This document shows, piece after piece, positions 35,291-47,400 of a DNA stretch of 64,000 nt. The DNA comes from Urechis unicinctus (lineage: Eukaryota; Annelida; Polychaeta; Xenopneusta; Urechidae). Under the pieces are notes generated by a model. That model ran no database searches. It was not told where the DNA came from and was given only the letters and a program-made list of their open reading frames with translations. The position numbers and the translations under genes were made by a program. Each line of letters opens with the position of its first letter. Position 1 is the stretch's first letter. The stretch covers positions 25,803,456 to 25,867,455 of the forward strand of contig CM067350.1 in the NCBI GenBank assembly GCA_034190875.2, written 5' to 3'.

Positions 35291-36628
35291 TTGAACGCCC
35301 AAGTGGCAAACCATCCAGACATTGTGTCTCGATATGAATCAGTTGTTGATAAAGAAAGAATTTCTCCTCCTGAATATAGAGAGATGGTGCGAAAATTGAA
35401 TACTAAGCAGAGGCAGATTGTATTCTATCATAGACAATGGTGTAAGAGAGCAGTCATATCAATGAAACAGGGCAAACGTGTTGAACCATACAGAGTATTT
35501 TTAAGTGGTCCAGGTGGGGTTGGTAAAAGTCATGTCATAAAGCTGATTTGTTCTGACACCAAGAGAATTCTACCACTGTCCAATCAGATGAAACCCACTG
35601 ATATGATGACTCTTGTAACAGCACCCACGGGCGTAGCTGCATTCAATGTAGGAGGCTTGACTATTCACTCTGCATTATTGCTGACAACTGGAAGATTTTG
35701 TTCTAATGAGTCACTCACATGTGAAAAACTGAATTCTCTCCGCATGAAAATGGAAAATTTGCACTTGATGGTCATTGATGAAGTTTCCATGGTTGGATCA
35801 GACATGCTATTAGCCATACACAAGAGACTAAATGAAATCAAAGGAGTGAAGGATGAAACCACGTTGTTTGGTAATGTGTGTATTCTAGCAGCGGGTGACC
35901 TATACCAACTTGCTCCAGTGAAACAAAGTCACATTTTTGACCCTGTTGGTAACCCAGTTGCAAGATTATATGGTTCACTGTGGAAGCAAGACTTTCAATT
36001 ACATGAACTTGATGAAATCATGCGACAGAAAGATGACTCATTCTTTGCAGATTTGCTCTGTAGATTGCGAACAGGGGAGTGTACTGAAAGTGACTTGAAA
36101 GTGCTTCAGTCCAAAGAGATCAGACATGGTGATGCAAATTACCCCAAAGACATCCTACATGTATTTGCCTTGAATCGTGATGTTGATTATTGGAATGCTG
36201 AGAGATTGAACGCTCTTGCTCCTAGACAAGAGGACCGTGTCATTATCAAAGCAGTTGATGATAAAGGGGACAGCACAGGGCTCATTGATTTGCAAAACAT
36301 TGGTGGATCCAAATCCCGTACAGAAACTGGAGGACTACACACAATACTAGAGCTTTGTATTGGTGCTAAAGTAATGGTTGTATACAATGTGGATACATCA
36401 GATGGTTTGGTCAATGGTGTCATAGGAACAGTCACTGCAGTTATCATGGATAACTCACATAAAGTGTTAGTTGTATTGGTTAGATTTGACAATGAGAATG
36501 TTGGCAAAAAAGCAATTGCTGCTAGCAAATGGAAACGCCAATATCCAGATTCAGTCCCCATTGTTCGACTTGAAGGTCACTACGAAAAAAACAAGCGAAA
36601 AGGTGCAAAAGTTGCTCGACGTCAATTT
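35291..36628 (+). CDS. Helentron protein, piece 5: Pif1-family SF1B helicase
   Basis: Walker A is GPGGVGKSH (35507-35533), Walker B is LMVIDEVSMV (Asp and Glu codons at 35777 and 35780), and motif III is GDLYQLAP. These are the Pif1/RecD-type signatures of the helicase fused to Rep in Helitrons, which unwinds the donor strand during rolling-circle transposition (family knowledge). The order and spacing look normal. The piece has no ATG at its junction with piece 4, so it is a continuation and not an independent gene. The frame is lost at the T5 run 36626-36630, right before helicase motif V: three T, or one more C after it, would restore it. Confidence 0.88.
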
Positions 36629-36629
36629 T

Positions 36630-37230
36630 TCCACTTACTCTGGCATGGGCAGTTACCATTCACAAATGTCAAGGTCTCACTGTTGAACAAATTGTTGTCA
36701 GCATGAAGGAAGCAGCACTATTTGGCAAAGGACAAGCTTATGTTGCATTCAGTCGAGTAAAGAAACTGTCAGGTCTTTATATCACCGATTTCAATGCCAA
36801 AGCTATCAAGACAAATCCAAAAATTGACGATGAAATGAAGGAAATGCAAACAAAGTGCATACCACAATTTGATTCACCAAGTCTTATTGCACTGAGTTAC
36901 CCAGAATGGTTGACAGTCGGCCATCTTAACATAAGACATTTCTTTGACAAACTAGTTGACCTGAAATGCCTGGAAGAAAAGAAAATTCTGTCCCAAACTG
37001 ATGTAATGTGTTTCACAGAAACATACCTCACTCCTCAGCATGACATAGATGATTTCCTGAAAGAGCATGATTACGTTTCTTTCCAAGAAAACATTCCATC
37101 CCAGACTGATCATAATGGCCAGCATGGCATCATGATATGCGCTTCAAAAAGACTGCAACCAATTGCACTAGATAAGATCAAAGTTGCTGGATTAGAGTCA
37201 TCTGTTGTTGCCTTAAATACTTCCAATCCC
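36630..37230 (+). CDS. Helentron protein, piece 6: helicase motifs V-VI and EEP endonuclease N-part
   Basis: Read from about 36631 in the new frame, the piece starts PLTLAWAVTIHKCQGLTVEQ, the expected SF1 motif V, and continues with motif VI in AYVAFSRVKKLSGLYI. After a short linker it enters an endonuclease/exonuclease/phosphatase domain: VGHLNIRHFFDKL carries the domain's first Asn, and MCFTETYLTP carries the metal-binding Glu. This domain resembles those of non-LTR retrotransposons and is diagnostic for Helentrons. The frame breaks in the C5 run at 37228-37232: four C keep it open. Confidence 0.87.
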
Positions 37231-37570
37231 CCGTATAGTTGTGGCTGCGGTGTACAGAAAACCTTCGCAATCTATGACCAGTTTCGTACAACAGATGGAA
37301 AAACTATTACTCCTTATGCCTTTGCAAGTGCCAACGTTTGTGCTTGGAGATTTCAATGATGACCTTCTGCAAGGTAACACTTCAATGTTAATTACTCTGA
37401 TGGATGGATATGGTTTCCAACAACATGTCAAAGTGCCTACAACTGACAATGGAACATTACTAGACCACATTTATTTCAACCGAGAAGCAGAAAGCCACAT
37501 TGATGTCCACGATGTGTATTATTCTGACCATGACTCAGTGTTTATCACCTCTAACGTGACGTCATATTAG
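37231..37570 (+). CDS. Helentron protein, piece 7: EEP endonuclease C-part and natural stop
   Basis: The piece continues VVAAVYRKPSQSMTSF and contains VLGDFNDDL (catalytic Asp/Asn pair), LLDHIYFN and YSDHDSVFI (the terminal SDH motif). All core EEP residues are therefore present. It ends at a TAG stop at 37568-37570. If the six frame changes are ignored, the whole protein would be roughly 2,350 residues, a plausible length for a Helentron Rep-helicase-endonuclease. Confidence 0.87.
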
Positions 37571-37630
37571 AACAAATGTTTTCAATGTAATTAATAAGAT
37601 TGAAATGAGATACAATTGCTATATATAATC

Positions 37631-37636
37631 AATAAA
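37631..37636 (+). terminator. Possible polyadenylation signal of the Helentron gene
   Basis: AATAAA lies about 60 bases after the stop codon at 37570, in AT-rich DNA. The position fits, but chance matches are common here. Confidence 0.35.
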
Positions 37637-37640
37637 ATGA

Positions 37641-38890
37641 TCAATGGTTAACGGATCAATAGGTTATTTAAGAGATTATATCTAATTAAGTTCAATCAAA
37701 TGTGGTCTAAGTATTGAATAACATCTTAATATAAGCAAATCATATTATTTATTTCAACAATTGTTAGCATCTAGTAAATTATTTCTATGCAAGAATTATT
37801 TACGTTATTTATGCAATAGGTATTGATTTTTTTTGTTTATAAGAGGAACCTATCATATAAATCATTGACATTGGTCATGATTGAGCCGTACCACACCCCA
37901 CTACGCAGATACACGAGTAAAATGAGCGAAAGTTATCACCAAAACATCTTCATAGAGACTATCACTAGAGAAAATTTAATGTTGTACAAATTATGATTGA
38001 TTGGTTAGTTAGTTATCCAAGTGATAATTGCATCTACAACCAAGATGATCTATGATATGTTTTATTATTTAGTAAATAACATTTATTCAATATAGATCAA
38101 CTTGAATTTATAACAACAATTGCTTGAATCTAATTTATAGGTCATTTACATCATAAGTATTTATGTTATATATGCTATAGCTATGAAAGTTTTATGTTAG
38201 CCTGATAACCAGACAAGATTCATTCCGATTGTAGGTCTAGTAAGACTAGGAAGCTATTATATGATTATGAATCGTTAACTATTCAATACATTCCACTTTC
38301 ATGTGAGCAATGGCTTTCATTTTATATAAATGATCGCTCTGACGTTTGCAACCTCAAAACGGAACCTGATACAGGCCATGGTCTACGAATACTACCCACT
38401 ACCACCAACCCGCGATAACAATGCCAATGGGCGATAATAAAGGATGACAAAAAACATCTTCAAAGAATACTCGGTGCCGTCAGTTGACATAATTATGACC
38501 AACAACCCATCATAAACAGCACAACTTAATATAACTGATGTTGCCTCATTAAGAATCCGTGAAGTGACATGCTGGTAACGAAATCGGAACTTAATCTTTG
38601 TTTATCGACTTTACGAGCGACTGGCCGGTTATTCACGGGATCGGGCCAACTCGTACCCAGACCAAGTCATACTCAAACCAACTAGTATCCTCTGCATCAG
38701 CACATTCAACTCCTTCTTCTTGCGAATATACATCTTGGTTGGTGTGAAAATGAATTATGTGATATCACAATGCATTATGCGATATTATAAAGTAGAAGAT
38801 ACCAACGAATGGATGGTGTCACAACCCAACTTGAAATCCGGTCAATTTTAAAATTGTCCTAAGTCCTGCCCCTTTAGGCTTTACCCACAG
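37641..38890. other. AT-rich DNA downstream of the Helentron, no gene seen
   Basis: May include the Helentron 3' end. A small hairpin CTAGT-AAG-ACTAG lies near 38238, too short to call a terminus. No satellite sequence is present. Confidence 0.35.
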
Positions 38891-39360
38891 AGGGAGGAAA
38901 GGGTTGGGGTGGTGTCACGCGAAAGCTGTATCAGTGAGTTAGGTAAGTCAATCAACGACTTTGTAGTAGTTAGGATTTTCTTTAATATTATAATTTCACA
39001 TTGATGGATAAAATGTGACATTCTTTTTTGCTGCAGAAAAAAAAATCAGCACAGGAAAAGAACTGGCGTGGACTGGGCCTGTTGAATAACAGATTGCCCC
39101 ATATTAGTCGCCACCTACGACAAGCCAGAACCCTTCATCTAGAACCTCAGCGGGAGATAAAGGGTAGGGTGGTGGTCACAGAAGCTGAGTCTGTGAGTAA
39201 GGTAAGTAGATCAATGACTGTGTAGTAGCATGGCTTTTCTTTAATATTATAATTTAACATTGATGAATAAAAAAAGGCATTCTGTTTTTTAGCTGTAGAA
39301 AATAAGATCAACATAGGAAAAGAGAAAATTACTTCATCAAGTGTTCCCTCATCCCTGAAT
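38891..39360 (+). repeat. Tandem duplication (~262 bp) with exon-like 55-codon block
   Basis: Two copies of an arrangement: GGGTGGTGTCAC-type sequence ending in a GTAAGT donor-like site (38943 and 39202), an AT-rich intron-like stretch (TTTAATATTATAATTT), then CTGCAG or CTGTAG as acceptor-like site (ending 39036 and 39298). The segment 39037-39201 is exactly 165 bases, open in one frame, and would encode 55 residues beginning KKKSAQEKNWRGLG. Product unknown. It could be duplicated exons of a host gene, or chance. Confidence 0.35.
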
Positions 39361-39700
39361 ACATCAGCTGCAAAGATATACTTCATGGTGTGAGGTGATC
39401 TATTGAGTAAACTAAATACAAAGTGAGCGCTCTGAAATGCTTACTTCTTTATTGTCCAATGTGAAGTTGGTAACTAAACATGCCCCTTGTCATACAAAAC
39501 GTGCTATTCAATACTAAAATACAGATATTTTGCCTGGACAGGAAAACAAATGAACGGACAAGATAGTTAAACATGTTAACGGATTGGACTGCTCCAGGAA
39601 GCACGACATGCCTCCTCTGTTGTAATCAACCCTCGAACCAATGAGAAGCAGTAAAACCACAGGAAAGCAATGCTAATGTTTCACATTATTATAAGTGTGA
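39361..39700. other. Non-repetitive DNA, nothing recognised
   Basis: No gene or repeat that I can support. Confidence 0.3.
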
Positions 39701-39715
39701 TGGAATTGACATAAA

Positions 39716-39875
39716 ATCTGAGTGCAGACAACGTTGTATTATAATCGTAGCACTGCCCTGAGACTTAATATCCGGAGGGAAATTGAGATCTGAGTGCAGG
39801 AAACACAACATTAAATTCATAGCCCTGCCCAGAGGCTTTAAATCCGGAGGGATATTGAGATCTGGGACAAGGCAA
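39716..39875. repeat. 72-bp minisatellite, about 2.3 copies
   Basis: ATCTGAGTGCAG recurs at 39716 and 39788, with a diverged third start at 39859. Each copy includes a GCCCTG..AGxCTTxAxATCCGGAGGGA stretch. Related words occur once near 38840-38890. Confidence 0.6.
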
Positions 39876-39889
39876 CAGTCAGAGTTCAT

Positions 39890-40500
39890 AAGAAATTTAT
39901 GACCATAGTATTACGCCTATATATTTGTTGATAGGTTGTTCTTTAGTTCATATGTCTATGCAAACTGATATATTATGAATAGTTTCTTGAACCATATGTA
40001 TTTCTTGTATCACCTAACTTAGTATATAGCTGGGATGATTGAAATAAATTTAGCTAATCAATAATGTGATTACATTGTTTTTCTACAAATATATCAGGGA
40101 TAATCTATTTATGATGTTCAACAACAACCTGCATACCCATGCATAACATTACCATGAAATAAACATGAGACCTGACATCATCTGTCAACAAGTTGTTGCG
40201 TTTCATTATCATATATTTCATGCACCACTATTATATTTAAGACAACGCAGTGCTAACAATGCAGTGATGAAAGATGATTGTGATGTTAATACATAGCTTT
40301 ACCATTAATAGCTTTGATTAATTGATTGAACAATTATCCTGGTGGAATTATTTTGTATATAGGCATTATTTACAAGTACATGCATCAAGAAGGTTGGCAA
40401 TTGTATTATACTGCAACAGTATGTTAACACTTAAAATCGATATCATCTAGGGAGATATTAGGAACTAAACTTATATCATAAATTTCACCATTGCATCGTC
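39890..40500. other. AT-rich DNA, nothing recognised
   Basis: No open frame or repeat of note. Confidence 0.3.
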
Positions 40501-40520
40501 AATTGTAGACTGTAAAGCAA

Positions 40521-40557
40521 ATTCCCGAATAGGGCTAATAAATTATCTTATCTTATA
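40521..40557 (+). mobile_element. Possible 3' tail of a non-LTR retrotransposon or SINE
   Basis: TTCCCGAATAGGG forms a small CCC-GGG hairpin, directly followed by CTAATAAATTATCTTATCTTAT. A hairpin then an AATAAA-like word and short tandem repeats is the usual 3' end of several invertebrate LINE and SINE families. No coding part is visible upstream, so this would be a short 5'-truncated copy. Confidence 0.35.
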
Positions 40558-40559
40558 TA

Positions 40560-40850
40560 CATGCTCTCGCTAAATCATTATGATGACAATCACTAAAACA
40601 CCGACAATATCATAGCGCTAGTATTGCTTTTCAATTTTCGAGCTACCACAAATCTTAATTTACGGGAAATCGATTGATTATTGTAGTAATACTGAGCATC
40701 AATATTTGATTATAATTCTGAAGAACTTCAAGTTATTAGGCAAGAAAGGTTTTACCTTTTGTTGGCATCTACTGTACTAATACTTCGATAAAACATTTAA
40801 CAATTTTGTGTTCGACCGCGTAGCAACAATTTTTTTTTCATCTGAACTTA
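40560..40850. other. AT-rich transition into the right satellite block
   Basis: No feature noticed before first-family sequence resumes around 40900-40925. Confidence 0.3.
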
Positions 40851-40899
40851 TGAGAAGGCGATCGGGAATTTACAGCTGCATGTAATTACTTACTTCGGT

Positions 40900-42232
40900 C
40901 CGAAATAAACGCGCTATCTTCAGATTTCAGTCCAGTTTTAACTTTGATTCGCCTTTGTTCAGCGCGACACGGAGGCTGTGATTGACAAGAGCCAGCAGAA
41001 GTGACACCCGCTGTACTTCAAGCTTACTTTGTGTGAAAACTGTTAGGTATTTAGATCATAAAATTTGAGTCTTATGTTCAGAATTAAATGGGCTTCCTTC
41101 GAGTGTAGACAAATTCAAGATACGACCATTCACGACGGACGAACGATGCTATAACTTCTGATTTCAGTCCCTTTTTAAGTTTGATTCGTTCAAAACCGGA
41201 AGTGACGCAACCGATATCAATAAATTTTGCGGATTAGATTCGCGCTGTTGATGTCAACATCTGATTTAATTTTTATCACCATTGAACTGATATTTACGAT
41301 TTTATTAGCAATCGAAAATTTTACGAAAATTGACTGAGTGAAATTTGTTTTTTCAACTCAATGCGCTTTGAAAAGGACAAATATATTGATTGCATATGTC
41401 AATTATGAAAGTTTGGTAATTCCATCAGCTTTCAGAAAATGTAAATTTTGTTACGATCGGACCATAATTAATGAATCTATTGCGAAATTAATAAGTTTAG
41501 AGATTTTGGCTACCAGAAATTTTCGACATGCTACGATTTTTTTTACGATGCATTATTTACAACTAAGTATATTTAGAAAAAGTTTACAATTACATTACAC
41601 TTTCAGAATATGTTGACTGTATTGATATTTAATTGTAAAGCATGGACATATTGAGCATTGAACTTGTGTCATTTTTTATAAACTTTGATGCTTTCGTGAC
41701 CGGAAGTGACGTCATCGACATTCATGAAATCTATGGATCCGACTTAAGCTGTCATGGAGCACATGTGACCCAATTTTTATCATTATCGGACATGTATTGA
41801 CGGTTTTATAGGCGCTCAAAATATTCATGAAACTTATGTTGTCATTCTGACCGATACCACGATTTTTCGACCTGGGGTGCTTGGGAAAACCGTTGGTTAG
41901 ATGGCCCCATATGTCATATGAAAAGTTTGCAATTAGAATGAGCTACACGATGATGTAAATTATGTAACGATCCGACCATTATTAACGGAGTTATTTGAGA
42001 TACTAGTTTTTCACTTATTCGATGACCTTGACCTTAGTTTTAGGTCAAGGTCAAAACAAAACCTCTCGGTTCTGCGCATTATTCACGCCTAGCGATTGAA
42101 GAAACAATCAATGAAAATATCAAAAATTGCGACCTGTATCGCGAAACAAAAAAATGTTAACTAACATCCAAACAAACATCCAAACATACATACCGGGCCG
42201 ATCGCCATAACTTGGCGTTATGACGCCAAGTT
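40900..42232 (+). repeat. Satellite segment with M5 and M1-variant modules, ending in a hairpin
   Basis: Enters the family mid-unit near CAGATTTCAGTCC. M5 (variant motif near 41197) and M1 variant (exact motif at 41700) are followed by a perfect inverted repeat at 42023-42053. The hairpin at 42209-42232 is the shortest of its kind here (arms AACTTGGCGT/ACGCCAAGTT, four-base loop). Confidence 0.65.
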
Positions 42233-42742
42233 AACAAGAGGCCCATGGGTACATGGGGGAACTTGGCGAACTTCATCCAAACAATTGCAACAATTTCTAA
42301 ATCGGGCCAAAATTGGCCAAAATCGGCCAAAAATTACCGAAGTTATCATGCCTCTTATGTTGAAAATCATTATGATTGCAAAGTGATTCATGGGAAATGA
42401 AAAATCATAACGTACAAATCATCATTACGTTATAATATATACAATAAGATGAATTAGATGGCCGATTTTAAACTTTTCCTTATGCAGTTCGCCAAGTTCC
42501 CCCATTTACCCATGGGCCTCAAAGTTCCCCCATGTATCTATGGGCCTCTTGTTTGTGTAGCACGAGAGGGAAATGAAAAATCATAAGGTACGTTATCATC
42601 GTTATGATGTCTAATGGGGAACCATCGATAACCAATGGTGATAAAGAAGTATTGACTGGCATGGTTTCGTTTGCTGTGTGTTGCATCGATATGCAAATTT
42701 TTTTTAGAGGAAATTCATTTTTACAGTGAATTGGACTGGTCC

Positions 42743-43037
42743 CCCGGGGGGGGGGGGGGGGGGCACTTGGCCTTATTCTGGATAGAGGTGTGCCGCGGGA
42801 CCTCGAAAAACCCGCACCCGTCGTACAAGGTCAAAATGGCCAAAAGCATACCCCGTCGTACAAGGTATTATGCGAATGTATAACCCCTCGTACAGATTGA
42901 AGCTCAAAAACATACCCGTCGTACAAGTATGAGGCCAAAAAAACCCGTCGTACAAGTCATGAGGCCGAAAAAACATACCCCGTCGCGCGGCACATATGTA
43001 CTACCTCTATACTATTAAGTGCGCCCCCCCCCCCCCG
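42743..43037. mobile_element. 295-bp insertion with G18/C13 ends and 10-bp target duplication
   Basis: GGACTGGTCC stands on both sides (42733-42742 and 43038-43047). Paralogous units (for example near 61155) carry it once, so this is a clean insertion. Eighteen G (42746-42763) open the element and thirteen C (43024-43036) close it. Further in, GCACTT, TATAGAGGT/GATAGAGGT and GTGCCGCG recur as imperfect inverted repeats. The core has about six spaced copies of CCCGTCGTACAAG, one diverged and one incomplete. No coding capacity. The family is unknown to me. Confidence 0.8.
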
Positions 43038-43274
43038 GGACTGGTCCGTATTGCTGCTTGCCGGCTTTACGCAAAGCGAGCTGACAGCAGCGGCGACTTT
43101 GTGAAACTATCAACCTTAAACATTCATTCAGAAGCCAAACAACATTAAGCAATAAAAAATCCGTATCAACCTATAATTAACAAAATTACTATGGATTTAT
43201 CAATCATGTTGAGTGTTTAGCTCTTATTGGCACCTGTTATAATTATGATATATATGACAATACAGATCAGCGTG

Positions 43275-43349
43275 CTAGGGTGCGTGGCGTAGCGACTCAG
43301 CTTTAGACTTCCATGCCAGAGGCCGGTGTTCAAATCCAGTACACGAACA
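43275..43349 (+). pseudogene. tRNA(Trp)-like Pol III cassette, copy 9
   Basis: TGGCGTAGCG then ACTCAG replaces GCATAG. B-box-like word intact, T8 follows. Confidence 0.55.
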
Positions 43350-44411
43350 TAATTTTTTTTCCGAATTTTCGTGCCACAACAATTATTTCATCTAATTTCA
43401 ATAGAACACGATTCGTGCTGTCGATGACAACAGCTGAGCAGTTTTTTATGACTATAGAACTGATATTTACGATTTTATTAGCAATCGAAAATTTGACGAA
43501 AATTGACTGAGTGAAATTTTTTTTTTTCAACTCAACGCGCTTTGAAACCGACGAATATTTTGATAGCATATGTCAACAATCAAAGTTTGGCAATTGTATC
43601 AGCTTTCAGAAAATGTTAATTTTATTACGATCGGACGATAATTAGTGAATTTATTGCGAAATAAATAAGTTGAGAGATTTTGGTTGCCGGAAATTTTCGA
43701 CCTGCTACAATTGTTTTAACAATGCATTATTTACAACTAAGTATATATAGAAAAAGTTTACAATTACATTACACTTTCAGAATATCTAAACTGTTTAAAA
43801 ATGGAACTCTAAAGTATGGACATATTGAGCATTGAACTTGTGTCATTTTTTGAAAAATTTGATGCTTTCGTGACCGGAAGTGACGTCATCGACATTCATG
43901 ATATTTTAGGATACGTCTTGGTATGTCGCTGAGAACATGTGAACCAAATTTTATTACCATCGGACATGTATTGACGGTTTTATAGGCGCTCAAAATATTC
44001 ATGAAACTTTTGTTGCCATTTGGACCGATACCACTTTTTTTCGACCTTAGACGCTTGGGAAAACCATTGGTTGGATCGCCGTATATGTATTTAGAAAAAG
44101 TTTGCAATTTGAATGAGCTACACGATGGTGTAAAGTTTGTAACGATCCGACCATTAATAACGGAGTTATTCGAGGTACTAGTTTTTCACTTATTCAATGA
44201 CCCTGACCTTAGTTTTGGGTCAAGGTCAAAAAAACCCCTCTCGGTTCTGCGCATTATTAACGCCTAACGATGGGTGAAGAAAAAATTGGAAAATTTCAAA
44301 AATTGCGACCTGTATCGCGAAACAAAAAAAATGTTAACAAACCAACAAACATCCCACAAACATACAAACCGGGGTGATCGCCATAACTTGGCGTTATGAT
44401 AACGCCAAGTT

Positions 44412-47400
44412 AAAAATAGGCCCATGGGGACATGGGGGAACTTGGCGAACTGTGATAGGAAAATTTCAGAATCGGGCCATAATTGGCCAAAATCGGCCAA
44501 AAATTATCTAACTTATCATGGATTATAATTTTTTGTGGACGAATGGGGAAACTTTCAATTTGTTCGAGTTAACAATTGAGATAGGCTTCCATAATATGGA
44601 TTTTAATCAAATATATACAATAAGATGAATTAGCTGGCCGATTTTGAAATTTTCCTGATGCAGTTCGCCAAGTTCCCCCATGTTCCCTTGGGCCTCTTGC
44701 TTGTGTAGCGCGAGAGGCACTGCGACTTGACCTGATTCTCGCTGCCAGCCGCGCCCAGCGCATTCCTTTGTTCTGCGCGACAAGGCGGCTGCAGCGAAGT
44801 GCCAGCAGAAATGACACCCAATGTACTTCAAACTTACTTTGTAAGAAAACTGTTGGGTATTAAGAGCAGAAAATTATACACTTTGTTCAGAATTGAATGG
44901 GCTTCCTTCTCGAGCAAACCAATTCAAAATACGACCATTCGCGACAGAGAAACGACGCGATAACTTCAGATTTTAGTCGATTTTTAACTTCCACTCGTTC
45001 GTGACCGGAAATGACATCAGCGACTTCCCCAAAAAAATCATCATTCGGTTGACGCTCCCCATGGTAACATTTTACCCACGTTTTGTGACCCTGGAACGAG
45101 TATTGTCGATTTTATAAGCGATCGAAAAAAAATTGCCAATTTTAGCTGTTTTTTTAACTTTTACCAGCGATTCGTGAGAAAACTACGCAAAATTCCTGCT
45201 GTTATAATGGGTACGAAATGTTACTCAAAAAGTAACCTTTAAATTCATGTTTAAATTTTCAAAATCGACCCAGTAGTATTCAACATATCGGGGTGTTAAT
45301 GCATTTTCGTGGGCGCTTTTTAACTTTAAGCTCAGTTTGTGAGAAAACTATAAGACATAAACAATTAGATGAATAAGTTTCAAGTTTGGAAGTGTCTGGG
45401 CTACCTTCAGGTGCAAACATTTTTACGATACGACCATTAACGACGGAGTAATGACGCAATAACTTTCGATTGCCCAGCTAAATAACGTTGTTTTGCTCGT
45501 AACCGGAAGTGACGTCATCGACATAAAAAAAAACACTTATCTTCCGATAGCCAGTGCTTCTGTGAACATTCGACCCAATTTTTATGACCATCCATCGAAT
45601 ATTGTTGAAGTTATAAGCGATGGAAAAATGTGGTAAAACTCTACCACAAATTTTCGAGTGGGGGCTACGGGGCGAAATATGCATATTTTTTCATGATATT
45701 TGATATGGAAAGTTGGCGAATAAATCAGGCTACAAGGAACTGTAAACTTTTTAAAAATCACACCATAGGTTAAGATGATATGAAGGATTGAAAAATTCAC
45801 AATGTGACCTTGACCTTAATATGAGGTCAAGGTCAAAACAAAACATCTCGGTTCTGCGCATTATTGACGTCTAACGATTTGTGAAAAAAAAATTGGAAAA
45901 TTTCAAAAATTGCGACCTGTATCGCGAAACAAAAAAAAGTTTACAAACAAACATCCAAACGTACGAGATGCCCATGAGAACATGGGTGAACTTGGCTAAC
46001 AGTGTCGGAAACTTTTGAAAATTTCAATATTGACTCAAAATTGACCATGTTACTCAAGATTTATTGATAAACTATGATTCAGAGGCTGACACAAGGAGAA
46101 GCATATTTTCATATTTGATAGTACCGCGGCCTCCCGTACTTGCCGCACCACGCGCATCCCGAGCCGAGAGCAGATTCCTTTGTTCAGCGCGAGAGGCAGG
46201 CTGTTGTAAACAAGCCAGCGCCGAGCCATCAGAAATGACACCCACTGTACTTCAAACTTACTTTATGAGAGAACTGTCATATATTTTGAGCAGAAAATTT
46301 TACACCTGTGTTCAGAAATTGAATGGGCTTCCCTCGAGCGCAGACAAATTCACGATACGACCATTCACGTCGGACGAACGACGCTATAACTTCAGATTTG
46401 AGTACCGTTTTTGCTTTGATTCGTTCGAAACCGGAAGTGACGCAACCGATATCAATAAATTTTGCGGATTAGATTCGCGCTGTTCATGTCAACATCTGAT
46501 TTAATTTTTATCACCATTGAACTGATATTTACGATTTTAGTAGCAATCGAAAATTTGACGAAAATTGACTGAGTGAAATTTGCTTTTTCAACTCAACGCG
46601 CTTTGAAAAGGACAAATATATTGATTTCATATGTCAATTATGAAAGTTTGGTAATTCCATCAGCTTTCAGAAAATATAAATTTTGTTACGATCGGACCAT
46701 AATTATTGAATCAATTGCGAAATTAAAAAGTTTAGAGAGTTTGGCTACCAGAAATTTTCGACCTGCTACGATTTTTTTTACAATGCATTATTTACAACTA
46801 AGTATATTTAGAAAAAGTTTACAATTACATTACACTTTCAGAATATGTTGACTGTAATGATATTTAATTGTAAAGCATGGACATATTGAGCATTGAACTT
46901 GTGTCATTTTTTATAAACTTTGATGCTTTCGTGACGGGAAGTGACGTCATCGACATTCATGAAATCTATGGATCCGATTTAAGCTGTCATGGAGCACATG
47001 TGACCCAATTTTTATCATTATCGGACATGTATTGACTGTTTTATAGACGCTCAAAATATTCATGAAACTTATGTTGTCATTCTGACCGATACCACGATTT
47101 TTCGACCTGGGGCGCTGGGGAAAACCGTTGGTTGGATGGCCCCATATGAAATTAGAAAAAGTTTGCAATTAGAATGAGCTACACGATGATGTAAATTTTG
47201 TAACGATCCGACCATTATTAACGGAGTTATTCGAGGTACTAGTTTTTCACTTATTCGATGACCTTGACCTTAGTTTCAGGTCAAGGTCAAAACAAAACCT
47301 CTCGGTTCTGAGCATCAATCACGCCTAACGATTGAAGAAGAAAAAATTGGAAAATTTTAAAAATTGCGACCTGTATCGCGAAACAAAAAAAATGTTAACT

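Larger units (their letters stand above)
30120..37640 (+). mobile_element. Autonomous Helentron (endonuclease-bearing Helitron-like element), frame-disrupted copy
   Basis: The coding region at 30497-37570 carries the full Helentron domain set on one strand: 23-residue repeats, cysteine-rich/DUF6570-like region, OTU protease, Helitron-like N domain, HUH/two-tyrosine Rep nuclease, Pif1 helicase, then an endonuclease/exonuclease/phosphatase (EEP) domain. The C-terminal EEP domain together with OTU is what separates Helentrons from canonical Helitrons (family knowledge). About 7 kb stays open apart from six small frame changes, so the copy is young or the assembly has indel errors. The outer limits given are only the regulatory-like cluster upstream and the polyA signal downstream. 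I could not identify the true ends: no target-site duplication is expected for this class, and no convincing terminal hairpin was seen. Confidence 0.85.
42233..44411 (+). repeat. Satellite unit, 2.18 kb, containing a G-ended insertion
   Basis: Foldback start (42233-42553), then the 295-bp insertion 42743-43037. Next come the GCTGC hairpin region, the cassette at 43275-43349 and M1 (43874). The hairpin at 44385-44411 ends it. Without the insertion the unit would be about 1.87 kb, like 60658-62524. Confidence 0.7.

Noticed and set aside
37641-40850. A shared terminus between the Helentron and the satellite units
   Set aside because: I looked for AACTTGGCG/CGCCAAGTT hairpins and AACAAGAGGCCC near the Helentron and found none, so a direct link is not claimed.
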